Made by a program: the position numbers and the translations under genes
From: Neurospora tetrasperma FGSC 2508
Lineage: Eukaryota > Ascomycota > Sordariomycetes > Sordariales > Sordariaceae
Direction of reading: 5' to 3'
DNA: 64,000 bases
Assembly: GCF_000213175.1 (NCBI RefSeq)
Contig: NW_009799102.1
Coordinates: 2,160,684 to 2,224,683, forward strand
The notes under the pieces: model-generated
What the model saw: only the letters and a program-made list of their open reading frames with translations
What the model was told of the DNA's origin: nothing
Database searches by the model: none
Shown: piece after piece, positions 46,301 to 57,876 of the stretch
Numbering within the stretch: the stretch's first letter is position 1
How the letters are laid out: every line of letters starts with the position of its first letter

Positions 46301-46853
46301 ACTTACCGCGGCCGCCCTCGGGGAGCGGGCGATCCGCAGCCGGAGCAGGAGGCCTCATTTGCAGAACCACCACAGCTACTGCGGCCACGGCAGCGATCGT
46401 GAACGTGGTCACGGTCATCACGACAGAGACAAGGCGCTCAGCGAAAGCATGCTCACCAACCTGCTGGACCAGTATAGTGAACGGTTGGTCAGCATGTTGG
46501 ATGAGAAGCTGAGGATAAGGTTGCTCAGCGAGGAAGAGAGGGAGGCGTTGATGAGTGCAAGGCAGAGTCAGCGGCCGACGACGTCTGGAGGAGGGTCGAC
46601 GAGCTCGGGGGCGTCGGGGGTTACGGAGGGGAGGAGTGGGAGCAGCTCGATCGGGAGCACGATCATGTGCATCGATGGAGATGGGATGATGATGATGCAG
46701 GAAGAGGAGGACGGTGGGGAGGCGGACGGGGAGACCGAGTGTGACGGAGAGGGAGGGGCAGACACTGAGGCGGAGGATTTCTGCGGTGAGGAAAGAGGGA
46801 GGGAGAGTGGTGGGTTGAATGAGAGGATGATGGGGTTGGATTTACATTGCTAG
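43347..46853 (+). CDS. WDR62/MAPKBP1-like WD40 scaffold protein
   Basis: Intronless, 1168 residues. The start (GAGATGGCATTC) precedes a basic tail and the conserved opening LRRVIGTTCSSPTGFDSV, then YIAGGAVVVVDV. WD40 blades follow from about 70 to 775, probably two beta-propellers. Examples are VKAVTWSPDTKFLASLGAAN, HIKVWRVEE, CGRDRTAQLFHRTSSGAFDH, NTDKSIRVYDAHSG and VGEDGTIMVWGLDIQF. The order and the N-terminal block match the MAPKBP1/WDR62 group, which scaffolds kinases and marks spindle poles in animals. Residues 780-1168 are disordered and Ser/Arg-rich, with a helical stretch near QLRAYRKKLASSDAISGDIL and an acidic tail. The fungal role is not established; a spindle or MAPK scaffold role is inference. 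Confidence 0.88.
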   Translation: MAFTPSNRHKLTPASSPFVTRTSRSPGPQRSRAINETCLSLRRVIGTTCSSPTGFDSVYSSFAYIAGGAVVVVDVSGEHYSQRFYRARPSAVPVFALSPVSHITAANANPTPKANDSRNRTTASQRELAYQTADSSQTWTSRERIKAATCLGLSRDGRYLAVGETGYAPRVLIFNLQDASSDTPLVSISEHAFGVKAVTWSPDTKFLASLGAANDGFLYIWKVDTRTGAARLFQQNRCTSHVKGMVWMGNNLITLGVRHIKVWRVEEPPPPVSPMKAKFSQQEVACSAAQLAQKPLPGRNILLGSMLDATFSCALALDENRAIICSETGSICLLDDTNKQMKLTRLLDLNFHVSCISMRNETLYIGGKDGQLSTLALDGVLEGTPDPTIHNPHTSDGLVALGFLAENFVTIDSRRTINIWSPDHIPAVSSDDPHHIPIPGAGDIVGIQELPGLNGADSCFVTWSASGRINMWNLDGLIKLTLDVPVDQVENNIDGEQPANQLVVVRATNDGSLFVVGDKLGVLRIIDASTRVCLLETKAHSSDCQDIAIFEDESRLLIASCGRDRTAQLFHRTSSGAFDHFQTLEFSAKVVQVLIPSRDKVLTCSLDRTLQVHDLVTKESDPDVMAAISSRVITLRASPSSMVVTPLGKSIFVSLLDRSVCHFDYNNGRLLNSFKCHDEGGSETVVLESLKYGQTGGDMGFLLGISNTDKSIRVYDAHSGTFMGREWGHTEAINGVVMVEGEQAGRKIISVGEDGTIMVWGLDIQFPVTGSRNRDPSPDKTASSRANNPSAHSRPPLRRVLSKAELAEFQRPSSSHAGSSRQRRLSPSRAQPRRSSQQHAVTSTARTPVTSGKRVSPDGTGSIRIKRNALRRTSSGAGSRSESPPSEDNGIYRRCASPPLINGDVTRAASTVRSSARKKTSQSNLRSNTAPSTSAGPSSANGYGFGSLSAATEQTCRQLRAYRKKLASSDAISGDILAELDAELRLTAAALGERAIRSRSRRPHLQNHHSYCGHGSDRERGHGHHDRDKALSESMLTNLLDQYSERLVSMLDEKLRIRLLSEEEREALMSARQSQRPTTSGGGSTSSGASGVTEGRSGSSSIGSTIMCIDGDGMMMMQEEEDGGEADGETECDGEGGADTEAEDFCGEERGRESGGLNERMMGLDLHC

Positions 46854-47749
46854 GCAAATGGCAGAAAGCAAAAGAGGAACCAGGAAAGGATCAGAAACAA
46901 AAAACAACCAAAGTGGACAAGATACCCCTTCTAAACAACATTTCCTTTTCTTATCACGACTTTCAAGAACAATAACACAACCTACCCACTTGCGCGAGCC
47001 ACGCACTTCTCTTTTTGTCAAACACTTTTTTTTGTATCAACAGATTGGAGAGAATCATCGACTGCAATTTGCATTGGAGTGGTATTGTGCATTATCGGGG
47101 AGACTAGAAGGCGGGCGGTAGATGGGGGTTAAGGCGGAACGGGGAAAGAAGGAGTGATGGATAGAAGTGCTCTATAATTCACTTGAGGCGTTATAGGTAG
47201 TTACGGTAGTTAGGTTGAATGGAACATTTGACCCGCTCATCACGATTGGTTTCATCTTCCTGTTCGTACAGCCACCCATCATTCACCAATCTCTAAGCTC
47301 AAAAATGACCTCCATATCACCCCATGTGCTATGCTAACCTGTTTATATGCCATGTGATGCCATGAGTCGCCATTTTACACCGAGCCATGCTATGTTATGC
47401 CATTAATTTCCCTTCTAGCCATCCATCCAATCCCCCTTCTTTTTCACTCTTGAAAGACCTGTTGGGTATCAACCACCCACCCCCCCCCCCCCCGACTTTT
47501 TTTTTCTTTTCCCTAGAGACATCCCATACACTCAGTTGCGCACAGCGCAAAGCAGTTCTCTCTCTGAAGCCAGCTAGCCAGTTATGTAAACATACCCACC
47601 CCCCTAAAGCCCTAAGGATGTCGTGCAGATCCATGCCGTTGCCGTTGCTGTTGCCGTTGCTGTTGACCCTGCCGTTGCCGTTGCCGCTGTCGCTGAACGA
47701 CAGCCGAATACGACGATGATGACAACGAGGATGTCGCGGATGAGAGTAC
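46854..47749. other. Convergent intergenic region
   Basis: About 0.9 kb with both 3' ends. A run of 14 C lies at 47480-47493, followed by a T-run. A 110-codon frame here is low-complexity. No gene is seen. Confidence 0.55.
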
Positions 47750-50015
47750 CTAAGCCCCAGTCCTTGATACCCGTGCTGCATGAGCTGGTGGACCATGTGA
47801 GTTCATGACACTTTCTCCTGTGCTGCCTTCTTCTTCTTCTAGTCCGTCAACACCACTACCAAGAACAGCTCGACCGTTGGTCTCAGGCTGCCGCTGCTGC
47901 TGATGATGATGATGATGAGGATGATAATGATAATGATGGCCTTGCCTCAACGACTCCTCCGTGACTTCCTCGACAACTGATAGCTCATGCGTTTCATAGG
48001 CCTTGACCTCCTCCTTCTCCTTGTGGAGCTCATGCTCATGCTCATGCTTCGTATCCTTCTTCTTCTTCTCATCTCTCGGCCTTTTATCCTGTCCCTCAGG
48101 GTCCGTCTCGTGTTGTCGGTGATGATGGTTAATCTCGCTCTTGCTCTTACTCGTGCGGCGGCTTTTGGATAACATTTGATCTCTCAATCTCTTCCAATCA
48201 GCCTTCCAGTTCTCGATGCTCCGGACCAGTTCTGGATCAGCGGCCTCGACGGGCGGGAGGAATTCGTTGACGAGGGTCTCGATGGCGCGGAGTTCGAGAC
48301 GGAGGTGCTTGAGTTCGGATTCTTGGTAGGAGATTTCGTCTTCTCTGTTTTGCATTTGCAGCTTGTCGTTAGTTTGTTCTGTGGGTCAAAAGGGATGGAT
48401 GAATGAGGCTTACAGATCGAGGACTTCCTTCTCTAGTTCGAGGATGCGAGAGGCGGCCGCTTCGGCTCTTTCTACTAGAAGGGCGTGAACGTGCTGTTGG
48501 TTTGTCGTGTGGGGTTTAGTATTTGTACATACATGAATAGGGATTTTGGAGAGTGTGAGAGGGACTTACATTTGATTCCTCTCTCCTCGTCTCCAGGCTT
48601 TTCAGGACTGCCTCCAGCTGAGCAGCTAGCTTCTCAGATTCGGCCGCGATGCGCTCTGTTTCAGCACCCCGTCGCTTTTGTGCCTCCACTTCCACTGCAG
48701 CAACAGACACTGATGCAATACCAGCGCCAACAGAAGGTGTAATCTCAGCAGCCTCCGCCAGCTTCAAGTGAGCTTTTGATGACGGCGACGGTGAGTGCGC
48801 CCGTGACTCAGGCGGTGAAGGCTCTGATCCCGAAAAGTTCTTAGCTATCCAACCTGGGGCAGCAGCAGCAGCAGCAGCCTCTGACGACTCAAAGGCAGGC
48901 ATGTCATTTAGAGGCGAATGAGCCTCATCTTCCTCTCCACCGCTCTCGCTTTCACCTCCACTTTCCTCTGGTCTTGGAGAAGGAGCCTGTGAACGTCTTG
49001 ATCTCCTCGCTGATGGCCCAACAGGCCGTTTCATCACCCTCAAACCACCAGTAACACCCGCAGCACCCGCAGGACCATCACCACTGTCAATACCCCTAAG
49101 TCTGGTCCCTGTTCCCTTCCCGGTGAGGACAGCTTCCATCTCATTCACCTTGGCGTGCAATTCGCTGATACTGACATCGCTAAGAACACCATGGTTCGTA
49201 ACCGTCGGTTCCTTGGCCTCCTGCAAATGGTGAATTAAATCCGTCAACCGTTCCACAAGCACATCTTTGCTGTCCTGTGTGAGCTTGTCGTCTTCTGCCT
49301 TGTTAGCAGCAGCAGCGGCAGCAGTGTCCGCCCGTACCCGCTGGTACTGGTTGTGCTGGTCGTCATCATCGCTTAACTCGTCATCGGCGTGAAAAGAAAG
49401 AGTGTTGTCGTTGTCGTCATCCTTGACAGCAAGGTGATGAACCGTACCACGGCTGTCGTTGACGTGAGTGAAGAAGGAGTTGCCGGAACCGGGATAGGAG
49501 CCGGCGATGCTGGCAAAGCTGGGGGCTCGAGACGATGAGCGGACGGCCTGAAGAGGGGCGGAGAATTGCCTACGGAACGGAGAGAGTGGTGAAGAGGGTC
49601 CTAAGCCTAGGCCTCCGACGAGGTGATAGAGCGTCGAAGCTGCTGGTGACGGTAGGTGATGGGATGAGGGTGAGGGTGAGGGCGAGCGGCTGCCGTGCCG
49701 GTGGAGAGCATGGCGATTTCGCCCGCTTTGAGGATGATTGGGTGGTGTCTGAGGATGTGAAATGAGTTGTCGTTCTTCAAGGTTACATGAGGAGCCTTGT
49801 GGGGGGGAGCCGAAGCCTAGGGGGGATTGTAGTCCTCTGGGAGAGGTTTGTGTGGTGGCACGTACCGGACTACCTGAGGTTGTTGTTGTTAGACTTGGCA
49901 ACGGGGGGTGAGATGGGGATTTGATCGAATGAAGGTCCGAGTCTAGGTCTGAATCCGGGTCTGCATAGTTTGGTGCCGCAGACCGTCGGTGGTTTTGTTC
50001 ATCATCATCGGGCAT
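47750..50015 (-). CDS. Coiled-coil protein of unknown function
   Basis: Three exons: 48570-50015, 48414-48493 and 47750-48344, with introns of 76 bp (donor GTAAGT, acceptor AACAG) and 69 bp (donor GTAAGC, branch CTAAC, acceptor AACAG), giving 706 residues. The junctions restore a continuous coiled coil: LETRREESN|HVHALLVERAEAAA ... KEVLD|LEDEISYQESELKHL. Upstream are a disordered Ser/Pro-rich region and a helical segment (LVERLTDLIHHLQEAKEP ... ELHAKVNEMEAVL). The C-terminus is highly charged with His-rich tracts (KHEHEHELHKEKEE; HHYHYHPHHHHHQQQ). I recognise no named family. It is probably a fungal-specific scaffold or cytoskeletal protein, but this is a guess from structure only. Confidence 0.78.
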
Positions 50016-52929
50016 CGCGATGGTTGATGGTCCTCATGCCACCAATAAAGATGTAAACAAAGAGTCGTATCAGATGTCAACAAGTCATTGATGAGTGCTA
50101 ACAACAGTGAAGGTATCGGCGATGGTTTTCTATCATTTCAGTATCCCCAACTTTCCGCCCTGTTTGTCTTCCTCTTTACAGACTGGAATTTCCGGTTTGA
50201 TATCGTTGCTGAAGCCCAAAGCAGATCAACAAGATGTCTTGGCAGTTCTACAGGCTCCTCTGCTCCGTCGGCGTAGTGGAGCAGTTCAGCCGTCGTGTCG
50301 CTGCGCCGTTGGGTGCCAGCTACTGTACCGGTTAATTGTATGTTGTGGGCGATTTCTTTATTTGCTGGATCATCTTTTCAGGAAAGTTTATGCAAGAGAC
50401 AACTGAAGGCCACCAGACAAGAGAGGGGCTTCGTACGCTGAGGTTGCTGGTTGTTATTTCAGTGTTAGGTATCAGTTGAAATTGTTATTGGCGAGGTTTC
50501 CCTTCCGTTGCTAGAGGTAGTGTACCTCTGCAGGTCCAGGGCCGCAGTTGCACTGGAGCCCAGAGTCGGGTGAAACGTTTTTCTGTACAGTGAGGCAGTC
50601 ACAAACAGAGTCCGAGCTCCTAGACTACCTAGGTACGTACTTAGTTCCCCGGACAGCCGATCTCCAGTCTCCGGACGGTGAGCCCCACAAGGTGGGTGGA
50701 AAGCCCCCGGACTCCGGGCCAGATGAGCTCGGCGAGTCATGGACAAAGCACGACAAGGAACACGGGCGCACAGCCAGTGGGAAACAAGAGCCCGACGGTT
50801 GCCGAAAGTGTGTTTTTTTTGTTTGTTGTTTTGGGCGCAAAAGAAAAAGAACCGAAAGAGCGGACGAATCAGCTGTCACTCAAGTCGTCCGAGATGCCCC
50901 GCCAGGATTGTCTCTTGAGTCTGGACACTTCAAGGAGCTTCACTAGTACAGAGAGTGCTCTCACCATTGAGAGCGTCTATGAGAAAGAACAGTTACGCTT
51001 TGATATTTTTGCTCGGTGCTTTGTTTATTTACTTTTTCTAGTTCGTCTCAAACCTCAAAGCACGCTGAGCATGACGTCAAGTGGAGGTTGACGGTGTATC
51101 CGTTTGTCAGAGCTCCTGTTTTCGTGATACGGGAGTGACCTATAAATGCGATAATGCGAGTGGACTAACTTTTTATAGGTAAATGAAACGGTATTTGATG
51201 TGTTTTTGAACTCTCAATTCACAAGTTCAACTCGCCTCTCGGCTTCTCAATTATTACCACAATGGGCCTGCTTACCAAGGACCCAAGACTATTCTAGTAT
51301 CACGCTCAAAGCTCTTGACAGCTTTGAATCCAATGAGACCTGAGTTCGCAACATCAAGGTGTCCGCGTGTCGGTGGCTGACTGTTGGAATCTGAAGGTCA
51401 CCTAGAAGCTCTTCCATGTCTCCCCCATGTCACATCAGCTCCTCACTGTGTTTTATGTTTACTGTCTGCGGAACTAAGGGGGCATGCTTGAATGTGGAGG
51501 TAAGAGCTATGTATACTACCAGCCTCGAGCCGACTGCCACCGCAACGTAACCAGACTATAGAGGCTCATCAAACTCAGAGGGATGCTCATGCTTGACAAT
51601 CCCCCTTTGGGTTCCTTGGCAGAGGTTGGTGTTGGAGGTGACTGTTTGAGGTTGCTATATCCGGTATTTCTCCGCCTCATTCGGTCTGCCCCCAGGGGAT
51701 CCAATGAGAAGCGCGGGATATCAAGAACAGGGGACAGAGCACAAACGCAATGGAACCTTGACTCGAGGGTGCCGTACGATACTGGCGAGAGGCAGTTGCA
51801 AAAGAGCCGGAAAAAAAAAGAAGCGAGCCATGCTGCTGTGCTCTGCTTGTGGACGGGAGGGACGGGAGTGGTGTGCATGAGGATGAGATGCATCTCGATT
51901 CCCTTGCTGGTTGTTAGGACAGAGTCGCTGTGCAAGGCACGCTGCGGTAGCTTGCAGTAACAGCCGGGACAGGTACTGAAGGCACTGACTGGGTGGATAT
52001 CTTGTGCCCGTCTGACACTCATCCGATCCATGGCTCGGGAACCCCGCCAATGGTGACTAAGGTGGACTGAGTGTGTTTCCCGTCCCCCGGCTCCATGGAG
52101 CCCTTGTTAGTGCGGTGACTAAGAACCTAAGCTGAGGCACATGGGCAACCACTGCCTGACTCTCTCTCCCGTCTCTGTCTCCATTCCCGTCCCTATAACC
52201 CGAGTGCCAACCTACATAGATAGGTACCTAAACATTTCCAGCGCTTTCGCTTTTTCCTCCTTTCTTCTTGAGTTGTCGTCTCTCTCTCCGTCCCTTTCTT
52301 TATACCCGAGGGGGCTGTTTTGACTTGCGCGTGTATTGGCGACAACGGAAACGCCCAAGACGCCAACGTCAGCAGGAGGATATTGTTTCCCATACCGCCA
52401 ACACTATAACCACTAACAAATCCACTTGCGTCATTGTCGCCGGATTCCGCTTGCCTCGGTTGTGTTGCGCCCGACTGGCTTGAGGTGTCCTACAGGGAGC
52501 ACTACCAGAACCCTACCTAGCTGCCGATACCTGGCGCCCATAACTGCCGACGCGGTCTTGTCCGGTACCTCGAGATAACCGAAGCTGTTACCCATCAAGC
52601 CGTCAACACCGCACCAGACACCGTGCAGTTCCCGCAGCAAAAGTCCATTGGACAGCCGACTCCCGTCCCTCTGACAACCAGTCACTCCAGTCAGTCAGTC
52701 AGTCAGTCTTCTTCAACCACCTACACAGTACCGTAGCCAACCCTCCTCAATAAAGACCGCCCTGATCGAGAATACCCAATTGCGGTCCGACTCATCCGGA
52801 ACGACAAGCAACGCCAGTTCCCTTTCTGCATGGTGCACGGCAGCCGGCCTGCACTCCAGCACTCCACTGCTCTCTACGGCATCAATTGGCGACAGCGATA
52901 GCGGCCAAGGCCCGTAACCACCAGCCAAC
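50016..52929. other. Divergent intergenic region upstream of PDK-like kinase
   Basis: A 2.9-kb spacer between divergent starts. It contains TACCTAGGTA at 50626-50635, TAGGTACCTA at 52221-52230 and a TCAGTCAG run near 52688-52710. Frames up to 171 codons (51516-52031, minus) lack features. No gene is supported. Confidence 0.5.
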
Positions 52930-54452
52930 ATGTCGTGGAAAATGAGCGAGAAGCTCATGGACACCATCCGGCACTATGCGAGCTTTCCTGCCACCGGCGT
53001 CAGCTTGCGCCAGATGGTCCAGTTCGGCGAGAAGCCTTCTACTGGTAAGGGGGGGAGAAAAGACACTTGGTCCGTCCACAAAGCGTCTTGCTAACCTGCG
53101 CCGCCATACATCCAGGAACCCTCTTCCGCGCCTCCCAATTCCTTGCTGAAGAGCTCCCCATCCGTCTCGCCCACAGAGTCCAGGAGCTTGATAACCTTCC
53201 AGATGGCCTTAACGAGATGCCTTCGGTCAAGAAGGTCCAGGCCTGGTACGCTCAGTCGTTCGAGGTGCGCACAATAAACACTCTCCTCTTATCCCCCCTC
53301 CCCTGTCCCACCATGTTAGTGAATATCTAACGGGTCAACATAGGAAATCACACAACTACCACGGCCACACCTACCAAAAGATGTCAGGGAGCGCTTGATG
53401 AGGCCGTCGCGAAGCGGAAAACACGCCTATCTACCAGAGGCGACACCAAACCCCAGCATAGAGGAAGGCCAGTACGCCTCACACAATGGAGCAGGCTACG
53501 CAAGCGGACTCAACCACAAAAAGTTCTCGGCCTCAAGGAGATACTTCGCTATGGTCGATGACACCGGCGATTGGCCTCCCGACCTACACCTTTACAACCA
53601 GAAATTTGCGCAGACTCTGCACAAGATCAAGAGGCGGCACGACAGTGTCGTCACCACCATGGCCCAGGGCATCCTTGAATACAAGCGCAAAAGGCAACGC
53701 ATGCAGATCGACCACAACATCCAGTCTTTCCTCGACCGCTTCTACATGTCGCGCATAGGCATAAGAATGCTGATTGGGCAGCACATCGCCTTGACGGACC
53801 AGAACCACTATCGCGATCCCTCATATGTCGGTATTATCTGCACCAAGACGTATGTCAAGGACCTCGCCCAGGAGGCCATTGAGAACGCCCGGTTTGTTTG
53901 CGAGGATCACTACGGTCTCTTTGAGGCTCCCAAGATCCAGCTAGTCTGCAACCCTAACCTCAACTTCATGTATGTGCCAGGGCATCTGTCGCACATGCTC
54001 TTTGAGACGCTCAAGAACTCGCTGCGCGCCGTCGTCGAGACCCACGGCCAGGACAAGCAGGAATTCCCCGTCACCAAGGTCATTGTTGCTGAGGGCAAGG
54101 AAGACATCACCATCAAGATCTCGGATGAAGGAGGCGGTATTCCCCGTAGCGCTATCCCGCTTGTTTGGACCTACATGTACACCACCGTCGATCGCACACC
54201 CAACCTGGATCCCGACTTCGACAAGAGCGACTTTAAGGCCCCCATGGCCGGTTTCGGCTACGGACTTCCTATCTCGCGCTTGTATGCGAGATACTTTGGT
54301 GGCGACCTTAAGTTGATCAGCATGGAAGGGTGAGTAACCCGGGCTGCTTCTTGAGGCGTTGTGTATGCTAACAGCTCGGGATAATTAGATACGGAACCGA
54401 TGTCTACCTGCACCTCAACAGGTTGTCAAGTTCGTCAGAACCTCTGCAATAG
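52930..54452 (+). CDS. Mitochondrial pyruvate dehydrogenase kinase family
   Basis: Kinase of the PDK/BCKDK family, which phosphorylates and inactivates the E1 subunit of mitochondrial dehydrogenase complexes. Exons 52930-53044, 53116-53264, 53344-54329 and 54389-54452, with introns of 71, 79 and 59 bp (donors GTAAGG, GTGCGC, GTGAGT), giving 437 residues. The N-terminal helical bundle includes GTLFRASQFLAEELPIRLAH. The GHKL ATPase motifs are complete: N-box FETLKNSLRAVVE, G1 ISDEGGGIP, and G2 GFGYGLPISRLYARYFGGDL, ending with a short Ser-rich tail. I see no obvious long presequence; the N-terminus is MSWKMSEKLMDTIRHYA, as in several fungal PDKs. Whether it prefers pyruvate or branched-chain dehydrogenase is not decided by sequence alone. 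Confidence 0.94.
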
Positions 54453-55886
54453 CAACCAGCAGTCATGAGGGGTAGCGGAAGAACAGGAACCGCATCCCAA
54501 GGATTGACGCTGCCATCGTCACTGAGATACATGAAAAAACGGCTTAAGGACCTCGAGGTCTCGGAACGCAAGCAGGTTGGCGACACCGAAGCCACAGTTC
54601 ATCCTCTTCCACCTCAGCCCGTGCCTTCGTCGGCGTTCGCCTCGGGAACCGGAGTAAGAACCAAAGACAGCGCTCTCTAGAGGAAAACAAAAAAATAGTG
54701 TTAATGCCTTGTCTTTTGCTGCAGGTGGGAAGGACGGCGGGGCTCGGATCTGGATTTGGTCGGCTTTTCCTCGTTTTGTCAACTCTGTCGTTCGGCTGGT
54801 TCGGCTTTTCGGTTACTCGAAGCGGTTGAGGGACTTATCCACGTACCCACCGGATAGACAAATAATGTACGAAAGCTTACGAAACGAACTCACAAACACG
54901 GATGAACGAACCGGTTCAAAAGGAACACATAGCAACATAAACGCAACGACATACAACGACAAACAGATACGCATGAAAGCATGGAAATTGGCGCTGTTCA
55001 CATCGGGAAGACAGGTGGGCGGTTTTCACAACGCAAGGGGGTGAGGCGAAGGGTGAAAAGGGGAGAAGAATCTACCCTCTGCGGTTACATGTCATTCAAA
55101 TAGGGCGCCCCGGAAGGGGAGGGATGGGCATCGATGGGAATAGAAAGAAGAAGAGGTGTGTGGGGTACTACGAGAAGCTAGTACGATGGACGACCACCTA
55201 CGAGCCTACCTACATACGCAGCGAAGAAAGGGGCAACAAGGGGGTCAGGCCGTCACACGGAGAGACGGAGAGATGAATGACAATAAATATCCTTTTTACA
55301 CACTTCCCTTGGTTCCTTCTTCTCATCCCAACTGCGTCTTGTCGATAAAAGAGATATCCAAGTTATACGTACGGTATCAATATTCGAGTACACGTAATGT
55401 ACAAAGGCATTATATATGTTTAGCATGTCACTGTATTCGGAAACAGGCCAAGATTGTACGTATCTTGGTGTGTATGAAAAGGCTGAACTACACAACGACT
55501 GGGTAGAGGTCATGTAAATAGATTCTACAGAATATTGATGGGTTTCGTTAGCATAATAGATATTTTTGTTGTAGCTCTAGGTATGATGAGAATTGGTTTC
55601 AGGACAAGACAACAAGGACATGCCACACTCCTCTCCTCCTCTTTCTCTCCTTTCTCATACACAGTATCGTACCATGTCATGCCAGTTGACACTTCATGAC
55701 CTCGCAACCATGTACACACGCTATACATCTCCCCTTGTTAATCCCATCTTCATTTCCTCTGTACACTACTTAGGTATCTCTCTCCAACAATAACAACAAC
55801 GCAACGCTTGCTCATCAAACCCAATTTTACTTTGACATTCACTTCATGAATTGATCATCTAGTCAACCCTGGTATCTCAACTCAAA
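54453..55886. other. Convergent intergenic region
   Basis: About 1.4 kb between the PDK-like and S1P lyase 3' ends. A 71-codon frame opening 12 bases after the PDK stop (54465-54680) has no features. No gene is seen. Confidence 0.55.
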
Positions 55887-57876
55887 CTAAGCCTTGTACA
55901 ACAAATCCAAAAACCCCCTCGCCAAATCCACCACGACGCTCTTATTCGGCAAACTGCCCGCAACACCATACAACGCCGCCGTATCCCCAGCAGCCTTTTG
56001 TTTGCCCGTCTTTCCTGAGGTACCCATCTTGAGCGCCTCCACCTGCCGCACCCTCTCTTTTTCGCGTTCCTCTTCGACCACACTTTCCAAATCCTGCGCC
56101 AACCTTTCCCAATTCTTGGCCACCGGCGCCGTCACTGCTACGTGAATAGCTGGCGGGTTTTGCAGGGCGTTCAAGTGCCAGCCGCGCGAGGACATGCCGT
56201 CGGCAATGTCGTAAATGTTGAGGTCCCCCCTGGCTTGGAAGGCCAAGACGGACACGAGGGGGTTACCGAGGATTTCGAGTTCTTGTTGCAAGGTGGGGTG
56301 GGAGCGGATATGTTCGGCGAGTTTCTTGGTGGCGCCCACGATTTGCGTGCAGGATTTCAGGTAGCCTTCTTCTCCGACAGACATAAGCGAAGCCCAGCAG
56401 GCGGCGATGAGAGCGCCGGGGCGGGAGCCGGCGATACCCGGGGAGGCGTAGACGCCTCCGGACCAGGAAGGGTCGACAAAGTACTGGTAACTCCGTAACT
56501 CGGCAGTGCGGTACAGGACTGTGGAGTTGCCCTTGGGGGCAAAGCCGTATTTGTGCGTGTCGCAGGAGATGGAGGTGACGCCTTTCAGACGGAAGTCGAA
56601 CGGTTGCGAGTCGAAGCCGGCTTTGTCGAGGAAGGGAACGAGGAAGGAGCCTAGGCAGCAGTCGACGTGGAGCGGGATCTTCTTGCGGAGGGCAAGTTTG
56701 GAGAGGGCGGAAATGTCGTCGATGATGCCGTGCGGGAAGTTGGGGGCCGAGCCGACTAGCATGATGGTGTTGCGGTTGATCAGGCGGGCCACGCGCTTGG
56801 TGTCGACTTGGTAGGAGGGCGCAGGGCAGGCGACGAGGTGGAGCTTGATTTTGAAGTATTCGGCTGCTTTGCGGAAGGCTGTATGGGCGGTTTCGGGGAT
56901 GATCATCTCCGGCTCGGTCACGCCGCGCTCGTGGTAGGCCTTTTGGCGCGCGGAGAGGATGGCCATGAGAATGGACTCGGTACCGCCCGAGGTGGAGACG
57001 CCGGCGGCTCCGGGGGGAGCGTTGAAGAGGGAGAGCACCATGGCGACGACTTCGGCTTCCATCTTGCGCACGCCCGGGAAGACGTCCGGATGGATCGGGT
57101 TGGCAACGGTAAACTTGCCGTAGGCCTCCGTCTGCAGCTTGAGAAGCTCGTCCTCGCCCGAGTAGACGGCACCCGAGACGTAGCCGTCCTCCCACCGCGT
57201 ATGATCCATGGTGGCGAGCGCTTCGAGCTCCTTGCGGACGGCCTCCTCGGTCCAGCCCTCCTTGGGTAGTGACAGGTAGCGAGTTTGCCCAGAGGGAATC
57301 ATCTTGGCTTGCATCTTGGTGAGGGCATCGTCGATTTGGGCGCGCACTTTGGTGCGCACGCCGGGTAGGCGGAGGAAGTAACCATAGAGAATGCGGCGAG
57401 CGTCAGTGAAGAGCTCGAACAGGGTGCCGAAGAGACCGCGGCCTTTGAGCTTCCACAGAGCGCGGCGGGTCCAGCGGAGAAGGAAGAGGAAGAAGACGAT
57501 GTTGCGGATTCTGTGGTCACATTACTGTTGTTAGTCGAGTGTATGTAGACAAAGATGTATCTGATGGAGTGGTTTGGTTCCCGTGTAAGTCGATGAGTCT
57601 GCGACCAAGGGTAAGACATCCACATGTGATTTGCGATTGCGGTTGGAAGGGCTGGCCGAGGCTACAAACCGCACCGCTTTCGCTGCATGGGAAACTCAAA
57701 AGATGACGGCCGTCGTATTACCCATATAGACTGTTATGAGCACATGGTAGAAAGGAATACGAGACTCACAAGTCCACATTGAGGTTCAACACCTGTATCG
57801 GATTCCTCGGTCTCGACCTCTTGACGCTGTCAATGCTCTGCCGGAGGCTGACAGGCATGCGTGAAGTGCCTGGCAT
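55887..57876 (-). CDS. dpl1: Sphingosine-1-phosphate lyase
   Basis: PLP enzyme of the ER membrane that cleaves phosphorylated sphingoid bases to phosphoethanolamine and a fatty aldehyde, the exit step of sphingolipid breakdown. Exons 57770-57876 and 55887-57510, with a 259-bp intron (donor GTGAGT, acceptor CACAG), giving 576 residues. A hydrophobic anchor lies across and just after the junction (NVDL|IRNIVFFLFLLRWTRRALW). The lyase core is complete: VSTSGGTESILMAILSAR, IIPETAHTAFRKAAEYF, and the Schiff-base Lys at about 356 in SISCDTHKYGFAPKGN. The C-terminal Glu/Lys-rich insert and AALYGVAGSLPNKSVV follow the fungal form. Antisense 310-codon frames over the catalytic region are shadows of its GC-rich codons. 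Confidence 0.96.

Noticed and set aside
51516-52031. 171-codon minus-strand frame in the PDK promoter region
   Set aside because: Mixed composition without domain or conserved motifs. Other frames overlap it equally well.
56263-57195. 310-codon minus-strand frame inside the S1P lyase
   Set aside because: It is a shifted frame of the lyase exon, Arg/Pro-rich, and has no domain. The lyase frame is unambiguous.
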